DNA from: Phycisphaerales bacterium
GTDB lineage: Bacteria; Planctomycetota; Phycisphaerae; Phycisphaerales; UBA1924
Reading direction: 5' to 3'
NCBI GenBank assembly: GCA_016763115.1
Contig: JAESUL010000023.1
Coordinates: forward strand, 1-6,469
DNA length: 6,469 nucleotides
The notes beneath the pieces were generated by a model that made no database searches, had not been told where the DNA came from, and worked only from the letters and a program-made list of their open reading frames with translations. Position 1 is the stretch's first letter. Every line of letters begins with the position of its first letter. Positions 1 to 5,241 of this stretch are shown here, in pieces. The translations under genes were made by a program, and so were the position numbers.

Positions 1-1
1 C

Positions 2-166
2 TCCTTCGAGTATTTGTCAGTTGAAGCAGGGCTGGGAACGGGCGGCGTCCCAAGTATTCGTGAAGATCGAAGCGGCAATCTCTGGTTTGGAACCACGGTT
101 GGCGTATATCACTTCGACGGAGAGAGGTTCATCAACTTCACAAAGAATAATCCGCGGCTCCCATAG
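2..166 (+). CDS. C-terminal end of a two-component regulator propeller (Reg_prop) protein, partial
   Basis: Reading from base 2 gives an open frame of 54 codons ending in TAG at 164-166; the start lies before the window. The translation contains SIREDRSGNLWFGT, then GVYHFDG and FINFTKNNPRLP. This matches the regulator-propeller repeat (consensus like I-x-E-D-x-x-G-N-L-W-x-G-T...G-l-x-x-f-d-G...f), one blade of a beta-propeller. Such repeats form periplasmic or extracellular ligand-binding sensor domains, often ahead of a histidine kinase or diguanylate cyclase, but they also occur as stand-alone exported propellers. Here the protein stops right after the repeat, so either it has no C-terminal signalling domain or the propeller is its last domain. 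The role is unknown beyond probable sensing or binding. The repeat identification is fairly sure; what the full protein is cannot be seen. Confidence 0.75.
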   Translation, partial: SFEYLSVEAGLGTGGVPSIREDRSGNLWFGTTVGVYHFDGERFINFTKNNPRLP

Positions 167-515
167 CCAATCGATGATATGGAAATGAGGGGACATGGAA
201 GGGCCACCACAGACAGAGGCATGGGATCAGACCGATTCTTGTAGTATCTGGCCGGCCCGAAAGAGATACGGCGGTGGGGGCAGAAGAAAAGTGGCTACGA
301 ATGGTTCTACAATCCCCAGCAGCGGTTCGAAGTTCGGGCAGTCACCCCGATTAACAAAGGCATACCGATCAGATTAGCTGTAGAAACGCCACGATGTAGT
401 TTGGGAGGGGAATCGGGTAGTCGATCAATACATGGAACGGGACGCGGTGGAACGCCAATCGATCCGCCATATGAAACCCCTCAATCGAACCAAAAGCAAG
501 CGTCGATCTGGTCGA
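167..515. other. 349-base stretch with no recognised gene
   Basis: This interval lies between the propeller gene (plus) and the end of the exported-protein gene (minus). The plus frame used by the propeller gene has one more stop at 242-244, then stays open from 245 to 595, with the first ATG at 401. Its translation (for example GYEWFYNPQQRFEVRAV around 293-343) matches no family I recognise, and there is no good ribosome site. On the minus strand a 33-codon frame starts at 470 after GAGGGG and ends at 369, and another stop-free run covers about 236-380; neither is recognisable. It may be decayed coding DNA or plain intergenic DNA. I see no terminator with a T-run, no tRNA and no repeat array. 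Confidence 0.4.
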
Positions 516-1082
516 TCAGCCACCTGCCTTCTCGCGGATCGTCTCCATTAGCTCCTGAAATTCAGGCGGTGAGAACGCCCCGCCTTGGAAAGTGAAGCCT
601 CCGGGCATCGGCTCGTAGACTTCGATGCCAAACTTCACTCGGGGCATACCTCCCTCGACCGGCTCCATCACTACAGACGCGATCACCATGAGCGGCACAT
701 TATCGCGCACATGCTCCATCGGCACCTTGTCCATTGTCCGGCCGCCGGCGAACCGCTGCGAGATCTGCTTGTGTAGTTCGCTTGAGTGCCACCGCAGCGC
801 TGCTTCCTTATCCTCGAACCAGCCGAAAATTGCGAGCTTGCCTGACCCGAACGACGCCGCCTCGGCGCCGAGACAGCCCGGGGTCGCCTGGAGCCCACCT
901 ACAAGCTTCTGGCCGAGGCTGCCCATCAGTTGTTCCGGCGAGAACTGCTCACGCGACTCGGCACCGCTGGTATGTGGTTTCTCATCGGTCGGCTGCCCGG
1001 CTTGGTACGCCATAGCGGTGGAAACAATCACCGCGCCCGAGATAATTGCAGCGGCTGAAACACTGATCTTTTTCTTACTCAT
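516..1082 (-). CDS. Exported protein of about 188 aa with a dimeric alpha/beta-barrel (ABM-like) domain
   Basis: The start is the ATG at 1080-1082, preceded by GGAGAAGGAAC. A longer reading from 1217 would cut far into padR and is rejected. The N-terminus MSKKK followed by a hydrophobic run (about residues 6-24) and an A-M-A motif at 23-25 is a typical Sec signal peptide cleaved before Tyr26, so the product is probably periplasmic or secreted. After a polar linker, residues from about 55 to 165 look like the ferredoxin-like/ABM fold: a CLGAEAASF strand, the IFGWFEDKEAALRWHSSELHKQ strand-helix unit (about 90-111), then a VPLMVIASVVME strand. No catalytic motif, metal site or cofactor site is obvious. 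The start overlaps the end of padR by 8 nt (ATGAGTAA), so the two are probably translationally coupled. Function is unknown; the fold assignment is pattern-based and moderate. Confidence 0.8.
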   Translation of the reverse strand: MSKKKISVSAAAIISGAVIVSTAMAYQAGQPTDEKPHTSGAESREQFSPEQLMGSLGQKLVGGLQATPGCLGAEAASFGSGKLAIFGWFEDKEAALRWHSSELHKQISQRFAGGRTMDKVPMEHVRDNVPLMVIASVVMEPVEGGMPRVKFGIEVYEPMPGGFTFQGGAFSPPEFQELMETIREKAGG

Positions 1083-1683
1083 GTTCCTTCTCCTTATGAA
1101 GTGGTAGTGGAGCCGGTATTGCCGCGGCCTGATGCTGTCTCGCCCATGAGGCGTGCAGCGCCAATGCCCGATCAACCCAGCGGATCCAAGATTCGTACTG
1201 ATGAATGCCGGCATCAACAGTCAACCGGCGGAAAAACTCTTCGTCGTTCGGTGCCTTGCTCGGGTCGGCGTTGTCGTCGACACTCGCCGCAACACCGTAC
1301 AAATCGTCAAGACGGGCCTTGTACTCGTTCCGGAGCGTGTGTAGAAACTGCTCGCGATCTTCCGCGGAAAGCTCGGCAAGGAACAGGATCTGCGCGAGTT
1401 GTGACAGGCGTGTATCGCTCATCGATGGGCCATCGCGGAGCCAGGCGTGTAAGCATGCTCGACCAGGCGGTGTGATGCTGTAGATGCGTTGAGGCGGCCC
1501 CTTGGCCGATGAGTGCCTCTCACCCGAGACCAGTTCACTTTCTTCAAGCCGCGCGAGTGTCCTGTATATCTGGCTCGGCTCGGCTGCCCAGAAGTGATGG
1601 AACGCGCGCGTAAACCAGCCATTGAGATCCGTGCCGCTGGCGGGCTGCCTGAGTAGGCCGAGGAGAATGCAGTCGAGACTCAT
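1075..1683 (-). CDS. PadR-family transcriptional regulator
   Basis: This is a cytoplasmic DNA-binding repressor of 202 aa. Residues 1-80 form the PadR winged helix: SLDCILLGLLRQPASGTDL (helix 1), then AAEPSQIYRTLARLEESELV (helix 2 and recognition helix), then the wing and the RIYSITPPGRACLHAWL end typical of PadR. Residues of about 88-175 are a helical dimerisation domain of the Vir_act_alpha_C kind (RLSQLAQILFLAELSAEDRE...). This makes it a long, two-domain PadR. I chose the ATG at 1681-1683 because GGAG lies 6 nt upstream and the conserved MSLDCILLGLL begins there. In-frame ATGs at 1719 and 1695 lie before or within the promoter/operator. It heads a two-gene unit with the exported protein. 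A perfect palindrome over its own promoter indicates autorepression. Ligand unknown. Confidence 0.92.
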   Translation of the reverse strand: MSLDCILLGLLRQPASGTDLNGWFTRAFHHFWAAEPSQIYRTLARLEESELVSGERHSSAKGPPQRIYSITPPGRACLHAWLRDGPSMSDTRLSQLAQILFLAELSAEDREQFLHTLRNEYKARLDDLYGVAASVDDNADPSKAPNDEEFFRRLTVDAGIHQYESWIRWVDRALALHASWARQHQAAAIPAPLPLHKEKEHE

Positions 1684-1693
1684 GGGGGGCTCC

Positions 1694-1715
1694 ATTATTC
1701 CAGTTGTGGAATAAT
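1694..1715. promoter_or_regulatory. Perfect 22-nt palindrome, probable PadR operator
   Basis: Two perfectly complementary 9-nt arms, ATTATTCCA (1694-1702) and TGGAATAAT (1707-1715), flank GTTG. The site covers the -10 box and the predicted transcription start of the padR operon, and lies 10 nt upstream of the chosen padR start codon. This is where an autorepressor would block RNA polymerase. PadR proteins bind dyad-symmetric sites and often repress their own genes. That this site binds this PadR is inferred from position and symmetry. Confidence 0.72.
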
Positions 1716-1739
1716 ACATCAGAAATTGAACCCTGTCAA
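1711..1739 (-). promoter_or_regulatory. Sigma-70-type promoter of the padR operon
   Basis: On the minus strand a consensus -35 TTGACA (1739-1734) is followed after exactly 17 nt by TATTAT (1716-1711), five of six matches to TATAAT. Transcription would start near 1704, giving a leader of about 20 nt that holds the GGAG ribosome site and the padR ATG at 1683. The -10 box lies inside the palindrome. The in-frame ATG at 1719 is upstream of the predicted transcription start, which supports the shorter protein. Confidence 0.7.
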
Positions 1740-1861
1740 CTCAATACCTTGTGGATCATGGAAATGGGGCTATTTGGCTCAGCCGCCCGGAAGGTGCCGT
1801 ACATGCCCAAATTTGCATCATTGTCGTGACCGCCCTTTTTACCATCGCCCCAGTGCATCAT
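1736..1861 (-). CDS. Possible 41-aa small ORF of unknown function
   Basis: A minus-strand frame begins with two ATGs (1861-1856) directly after an in-frame TGA and ends at TGA 1736-1738, inside the -35 box of the padR promoter. The translation starts MMHWGDGKKGGHDNDANLG and continues with MYGTFRAAEPNSPISMIHKV. It has protein-like composition (charged, Gly/Asp-rich, then a hydrophobic end), but I recognise no family. No clear ribosome site precedes it. It runs toward padR in the same direction. It may be a real small gene, the 3' remnant of a decayed gene, or chance; confidence is low. Confidence 0.25.
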   Translation of the reverse strand: MMHWGDGKKGGHDNDANLGMYGTFRAAEPNSPISMIHKVLS

Positions 1862-1918
1862 TCACGATGAAATCAGAATCGCGTTTCGAGGCTCCAGAGC
1901 CCGATCTGGGCCGCGAAA

Positions 1919-2244
1919 AATTCAACTGACTTTACTTATCTCGACAGAGACCAGTTTGTCTGCCCTTCTCGCGCCCATGAATGGTCGTCGGCTCAAACGG
2001 ATTCGAGCACAGACGAAGTGGCGAAGACGACAACGAGGTCCGCGACGCCAACGGCAATGTGCTTCAATCCGGAGATACCATCGTCGTGATCAAGGACCTG
2101 AAAGTCAAGGGCTCGTCGTTGGTGGTCAAGGGCGGGACCAAGGTCAAAAATATCCGCCTCGTTGACGGCGATCATGACATTGATTGCAAAACCCACGGCA
2201 TCGGTTCGATGGGACTCAAATCCGAGTTCGTCAAGAAGGCGTAG
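1919..2244 (+). pseudogene. yjdM: Decayed yjdM/phnA-like zinc-ribbon protein gene, frameshifted
   Basis: The C-terminal part, read in the frame ending with TAG at 2242-2244, is a clear YjdM/PhnA domain: EVRDANGNVLQSGDTIVVIKD, then LKVKGSSLVVKGGTKVKNIRL, then the DHDIDCK and LKSEFVKKA end. The matching N-terminal half is in a different frame upstream (about 1919-2017): NSTDFTYLDRDQFVCPSRAH followed by EWSSAQTDSSTDE. The family normally has two CxxC zinc knuckles before this. The first is not readable, and the second reads C-P-S-R, so its last Cys is Arg (CGC, one change from TGC). The frames join at about 2015-2020, as if one base were lost. A gene caller could report 1981-2244 (87 aa, starting MVVGSNGF) as an intact gene, but its first 14 or so residues are out of frame with the family. 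The family's biochemical role is poorly defined despite the historical alkylphosphonate name. A sequencing error could explain the frameshift but not the lost cysteines. Confidence 0.75.
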
Positions 2245-2279
2245 CCGGCGCGTGGAAGTAGACCCAAGTTATGAGCATC

Positions 2280-2747
2280 CTATCCGTTGGTGATGTACTC
2301 GCGCATCGCTTTGACCTCGATGGAGAGGTCTGCATTGGATGCCGCGTTGAGGTCACCGATCGAGATCATCCCGACAAGTGCGCCCTGGTCAATGACGGGG
2401 ATGTGGCGGATGCGTTGTTCACGCATGACGCGCCGAACCTCGTCGAGTTGGGTGCTCGGATCGCAACTGATGACCTCGCGGGTCATGATCTCGCCGACCA
2501 TGGTGGCGCCGGGGTCACGCTCTGCGGTGACGATCCTCGTGAGGATATCGCGTTCGCTGATGATGCCGATCATCTCGTTGTGGTTGGTGACGACCAGCGA
2601 GCCGACATGGTGCTCGTTCATGGTCTGGGCGGCTTTGAGGACGCTGGTGTGCATGGAGATGGTGAGGATTTTTTCGTTGCGGTCGTTGCCGTAGTCCTGC
2701 TCATTCCTGTTCTGCTTGCTCGTCAAGAGTTGTGATACCCTGTTCAT
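2280..2747 (-). CDS. Two-CBS-domain protein
   Basis: This 155-aa soluble protein consists of a CBS-domain pair (Bateman module) and nothing else. CBS1 spans about residues 27-75 (TSVLKAAQTMNEHHVGSLVV then MIGIISERDILTRIV). CBS2 spans about 86-137 (MTREVISCDPSTQLDEVRRV then RIRHIPVIDQGALVGMISIGDL). The G-I-I-S-E-R-D and G-M-I-S-I-G-D motifs are the usual nucleotide-site signatures, so adenosine-nucleotide binding is likely; the regulated partner cannot be inferred. The N-terminus has an Asn/Gln/Arg-rich stretch (about residues 11-25) before CBS1. The start at 2747 has AAAGGAA about 7 nt upstream. It is a single-gene unit, divergent from the carbonic anhydrase and convergent with the yjdM remnant. 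Confidence 0.93.
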   Translation of the reverse strand: MNRVSQLLTSKQNRNEQDYGNDRNEKILTISMHTSVLKAAQTMNEHHVGSLVVTNHNEMIGIISERDILTRIVTAERDPGATMVGEIMTREVISCDPSTQLDEVRRVMREQRIRHIPVIDQGALVGMISIGDLNAASNADLSIEVKAMREYITNG

Positions 2748-3000
2748 GATCGATTCCTTTCGATGCGATCAGCTTTGGGTGTCGGGGTTGTCTTCATAGA
2801 GTGAACGAACGGGCGGAGACACGACAGCCGATCTGGTTTCTGCTTCCATTATGCATATTTTGCAGTCAATTGGAAGAGGAATCCGATCATATCAGGAGCC
2901 TGTTGTGGTGGAATCCCCTGTTTATGGGCAAATCCGGACGGGTGTTTGCAAGCTATTTGGGGTATATCCTTCCTCAATTGAACAGCGAAAAGGGGGGACG
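2748..3000. promoter_or_regulatory. Divergent intergenic region between the CBS gene and the carbonic anhydrase gene
   Basis: This 253-nt spacer must carry promoters for both divergent genes, but I could not find a convincing -35/-10 pair on either strand. Ribosome sites are visible at both ends: AAAGGAA before the CBS start and AAAAGGGGGG just before the carbonic anhydrase ATG. An open plus frame from 2851 reads into the carbonic anhydrase, but its 50 extra residues do not resemble the family. I regard it as leader DNA. Confidence 0.4.
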
Positions 3001-3651
3001 ATGTCCGCACAACAGGCACTCGATGAACTTAAGGTGGGCAACAAACGCTTCGTCGCCCACCTCCACCACGAAGTCCCCACCGACAACCACAATCGTCAGC
3101 ACGAACTGATTATCAATCAGAAACCCATCGCGATCATCGTTGGGTGCTCCGATGCGCGCGTGCCTCCCGAGTTGGTCTTTGACCAAGGCATGGGCGACCT
3201 ATTCGTTATCCGTGTTGCGGGCAACATCGTCATGCCCTCGCAGATCGAGAGTGTCGAGTTTGCGGCCCTGCAGTTCGGGCCTCGATTAATCGTGGTGCTT
3301 GGGCATTCACAGTGCGGCGCGCTCCAGGCAACCATCGGCGCACTCAAAGGCCCGCCGGAACGGGTAGCGGACATGTACCCAACGGTTGTCGAGTATGTCC
3401 GCCCATCAGTTGATGCCGCGATCGAGGCGTGCCCAAACGGCACCGACGATGAGATTCTTCACACGGCGACACACGCCAATGTGCGACGATCAATGGCCGA
3501 ACTCCGAAAGGGGTCCGTATCGCTTCGGCGTCTTGAAGCCGAGGAAGGTCTGATGGTGGTGGGGGCGCACTACGCGATCGAGACCGGGGTCGTTGAGTTC
3601 TTCGAGGACGCCAAGGTCGGGCCGGTCTCCAAAGAAAAAACCACCCTCTGA
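3001..3651 (+). CDS. Beta-class carbonic anhydrase
   Basis: This 216-aa cytoplasmic enzyme interconverts CO2 and bicarbonate. The zinc site and catalytic dyad are complete: Cys49, Asp51 and Arg53 in GCSDARVPPE, and His102 and Cys105 in LGHSQCGAL. RVAGNIV (71-77) and the SVEFAALQFGPRLIVVLGH strand are also diagnostic of the prokaryotic beta family. Length is normal. The start at 3001 is set by the strong AAAAGGGGGG ribosome site and by MSAQQALDELKVGNKRF, the usual family N-terminus. The ATG at 2851 would add 50 unrelated residues. No signal peptide is seen. The stop codon sits in the loop of a terminator hairpin, and the last codons form its left stem. It is a single-gene unit; likely roles are bicarbonate supply for carboxylases and pH balance. 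Confidence 0.96.
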   Translation: MSAQQALDELKVGNKRFVAHLHHEVPTDNHNRQHELIINQKPIAIIVGCSDARVPPELVFDQGMGDLFVIRVAGNIVMPSQIESVEFAALQFGPRLIVVLGHSQCGALQATIGALKGPPERVADMYPTVVEYVRPSVDAAIEACPNGTDDEILHTATHANVRRSMAELRKGSVSLRRLEAEEGLMVVGAHYAIETGVVEFFEDAKVGPVSKEKTTL

Positions 3652-3663
3652 AGCAGGGTGGTT
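3639..3663. terminator. Bidirectional rho-independent terminator between the carbonic anhydrase gene and infA
   Basis: Perfect 9-nt arms AACCACCCT (3639-3647) and AGGGTGGTT (3655-3663) flank a 7-nt loop. On the minus strand the stem is followed by TTTTCTTT, giving a good U-run for infA, whose stop is 31 nt upstream. On the plus strand the tail is GTTTGAT, weaker, for the carbonic anhydrase. The stop TGA of the carbonic anhydrase (3649-3651) is in the loop. Confidence 0.85.
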
Positions 3664-3694
3664 GTTTGATAAAATACGGTGTCTTGTTGATCTG

Positions 3695-3919
3695 TTAGCG
3701 TCGGAAGGTGATCCGTGCGCGGGTGAGGTCATAGGGTGAAATCTCTACGGTGACGGTGTCACCGGGGAGGATGCGGATGTAGTGCTTGCGCATTTTGCCG
3801 CTGACATACCCGATGATCTCTGATTGCTGCTCGTTTGGCAGGCGAATCTTGAACATCGCGTTGGGCAGTGCTTCGAGCACAATCGCGTCCATTGTAAACT
3901 TGTCATCCTGTTTGGCCAT
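3695..3919 (-). CDS. infA: Translation initiation factor IF-1
   Basis: This 74-aa protein is an S1/OB-fold protein that binds the 30S A site during initiation. Diagnostic segments are VLEALPNAMFKIRL (residues about 14-27), GYVSGKMRKHYIRILPGDTV and EISPYDLTRARITFR, which cover nearly the whole IF-1 family profile. The start at 3919 (MAKQDDKF) has GGAG 5 nt upstream. A longer reading from 4072 would run through the spacer and is not family-like. The N-terminus carries Gln-Asp-Asp-Lys where many homologues have short acidic stretches, and a small QQSE insertion replaces the usual GHE turn. It stands alone between the oxidase operon and the terminator, outside any ribosomal-protein cluster. Confidence 0.97.
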   Translation of the reverse strand: MAKQDDKFTMDAIVLEALPNAMFKIRLPNEQQSEIIGYVSGKMRKHYIRILPGDTVTVEISPYDLTRARITFRR

Positions 3920-3980
3920 GAATTCTCCGTCGTGTATCCTCGCGTGTGCCCTCGTGGGCTCTTTCTTATCGCGGGAAGGA

Positions 3981-4010
3981 AATATATGCCCTCCGCCGGG
4001 CAAATACCAA
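3981..4010 (-). promoter_or_regulatory. Candidate infA promoter
   Basis: On the minus strand TTGGTA (4010-4005) and TATATT (3986-3981) are 18 nt apart, matching four and five of six sigma-70 consensus bases. They lie in the 149-nt spacer between the oxidase stop and the infA start, leaving a leader of about 55 nt. A small TGCCC/GGGCA inverted repeat sits between the boxes. It is plausible by position, but not a strong match. Confidence 0.38.
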
Positions 4011-4066
4011 GGGATTGGTGCCCAGAGACGGGATTTGTCCGGATATATCAGCATTATCCTCGGTTG

Positions 4067-4087
4067 GATCAATCGAATCGATTGATC
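4067..4087. repeat. Perfect short inverted repeat over the oxidase stop codon
   Basis: Arms GATCAATCG (4067-4075) and CGATTGATC (4079-4087) are exactly complementary around a 3-nt AAT centre. The element includes the TGA stop (4071-4069) of the oxidase gene. It could form a hairpin in the mRNA, but it is AT-rich and has no U-run after it, so it is not a standard terminator. It may be chance, a weak 3'-end stabiliser or a protein site. Confidence 0.45.
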
Positions 4088-5241
4088 GAGAACCGTGTGT
4101 GCTCGTCTTCGAGCATCACGCGGACGCTGTGTCGGGCGGTGGTGTACCCCATCGACATCCCGTGCCCGGTAAGCCCGCCACAGAACCAGACCTTTCCATC
4201 ATCGATGCCATTGACTGGAACAGCCCCGATCACCGGAAGCCCGTCGGGCGTGAATCCCATGATCCCCGACCACCGCGCGGTGATGGTGTACTCGTCGGTG
4301 ATCAGTTCGCGGACAAACGATTCGAGGTGCTCTTGGACCTCAGCCGTCGTGTCGTCGTTGGCGGTTGCCTCGTTGGCCGCGTGGTAGGTGCGGGCGCCGC
4401 CGAAGATAATCTGGTCATTGGGCGCGGATCGGACATACTCTGATCCGCGGTTGATGTAGTAGCTGTATTCGAGCCTCGCGTTCGAGGCGTGCTTGGGTTT
4501 CATCGCGAGCATCTGCCCGCGGTGAGGCGTAATGATCTCGGCGAGCGATGGTGCAAGTTGGGCACCGTACGCATTGGTGCACAGCAGCACCCGCGAAGCG
4601 TGCACCGTGATCGGCTTGGTCCGCAGGCACACCCGTCCGTCCACCTGCTCCATCCGGTAGACCTCGGCTTGCTCGAAAACCGGCGTCGAAGACAACCCCG
4701 CACCAAGCAAATCAATCAACTCCATCGGCGAGCACACCGCGTCGTGCGGATTCACCAGCCCGAGCCGGGGCTTGCCCGACCACCAGATCGGGTCTTGAGG
4801 CGGATCGGTTGCTTCAACGATTTCAGCCGCGAACCCGTCCTCGCGCATCATCGCCACCGCACGCCGAAGCTCGGCTTCTTCGTCCTCGCTCGTCGCGATC
4901 AGGCACGACGGGCGGGCCGCGTAGCCCGGTGTAGATTCGATGCCGAGGGCTTTGAGCCCGCGGAGGTTCTCTTCGGTCCATTTCCATACAAACGCCGCGG
5001 CTTCACGCCCGATTTTGTCGGCCGTCAACGCATAGTTCTCCGCCCCGCCCCGCATCAGGTACCCCGCGTTTCGACCCGAGGCCTTGGATCCGATCCAATC
5101 CGCTTCGAGAATCACACACGAGCGTCCCTGGGCCTCGAGTTCGAGCGCAGCAGACAGCCCGGTGATGCCCGCGCCGACAATGGCGACCTCGCAGGTGATC
5201 TCTTCATTCGCGGGTGTTCGTTGCCACAGGCTGATGGTCAT
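4069..5241 (-). CDS. FAD-dependent oxidoreductase of the DAO (amino-acid/amine oxidase) family
   Basis: This 390-aa flavoenzyme probably oxidises an amine or amino acid. The FAD-binding Rossmann motif VAIVGAGITGLSAALELE has GxGxxG at residues 23-28 and the ribose-binding Glu46 after VILE. The second FAD signature IGSKASGRNAG is at 50-60. The C-terminal DAO signature WSGIMGFTPDGLPVIG and the late GGLTGHGMSMG glycine motif are intact. Length is typical of single-domain DAO proteins (DadA, OrdL, glycine oxidase group). Substrate cannot be read from sequence; closeness to gamma-glutamylputrescine-oxidase-like (OrdL) proteins is only an impression. No signal peptide is seen, so it is cytoplasmic. 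It overlaps the upstream glycerate kinase by ATGA (5238-5241) and so is co-translated. Its AAGGAA ribosome site lies within the kinase's final codons. Confidence 0.9.
   Translation of the reverse strand: MTISLWQRTPANEEITCEVAIVGAGITGLSAALELEAQGRSCVILEADWIGSKASGRNAGYLMRGGAENYALTADKIGREAAAFVWKWTEENLRGLKALGIESTPGYAARPSCLIATSEDEEAELRRAVAMMREDGFAAEIVEATDPPQDPIWWSGKPRLGLVNPHDAVCSPMELIDLLGAGLSSTPVFEQAEVYRMEQVDGRVCLRTKPITVHASRVLLCTNAYGAQLAPSLAEIITPHRGQMLAMKPKHASNARLEYSYYINRGSEYVRSAPNDQIIFGGARTYHAANEATANDDTTAEVQEHLESFVRELITDEYTITARWSGIMGFTPDGLPVIGAVPVNGIDDGKVWFCGGLTGHGMSMGYTTARHSVRVMLEDEHTRFSINRFD

Noticed and set aside
320..360. tRNA-like GGTTCGAAGTTC segment
   Set aside because: It resembles a T-loop only. 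There is no acceptor stem, anticodon arm or CCA context.
195..377. 60-codon plus-strand ORF
   Set aside because: It has low-complexity Gly/Arg/Ser composition, no ribosome site and no family resemblance; probably chance.
369..470. 33-codon minus-strand ORF starting MADRLAFHRVPF after GAGGGG
   Set aside because: The ribosome-site match is suggestive, but the peptide is unrecognised and short. There is not enough support to list it as a gene.
1083..1217. N-terminal extension of the exported protein up to an ATG at 1217
   Set aside because: The added 45 residues are the out-of-frame shadow of padR. The ATG at 1082 has a good ribosome site and starts a typical signal peptide.
1684..1719. Longer padR starts at 1719 and 1695
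   Set aside because: They lie upstream of, or on top of, the predicted transcription start and operator. The family N-terminus begins at 1683, which has GGAG 6 nt upstream.
2271..2735. 154-codon plus-strand ORF opposite the CBS gene
   Set aside because: It is the Asp/Val-rich antisense of two well-formed CBS domains; a shadow.
2851..3000. Carbonic anhydrase start 50 codons upstream
   Set aside because: The extra residues do not match the family, and the strong AAAAGGGGGG site sits directly before 3001.
3920..4072. infA extended to an ATG at 4072
   Set aside because: IF-1 is about 70-75 residues. The extension is spacer sequence containing a candidate promoter, and GGAG precedes the 3919 start.
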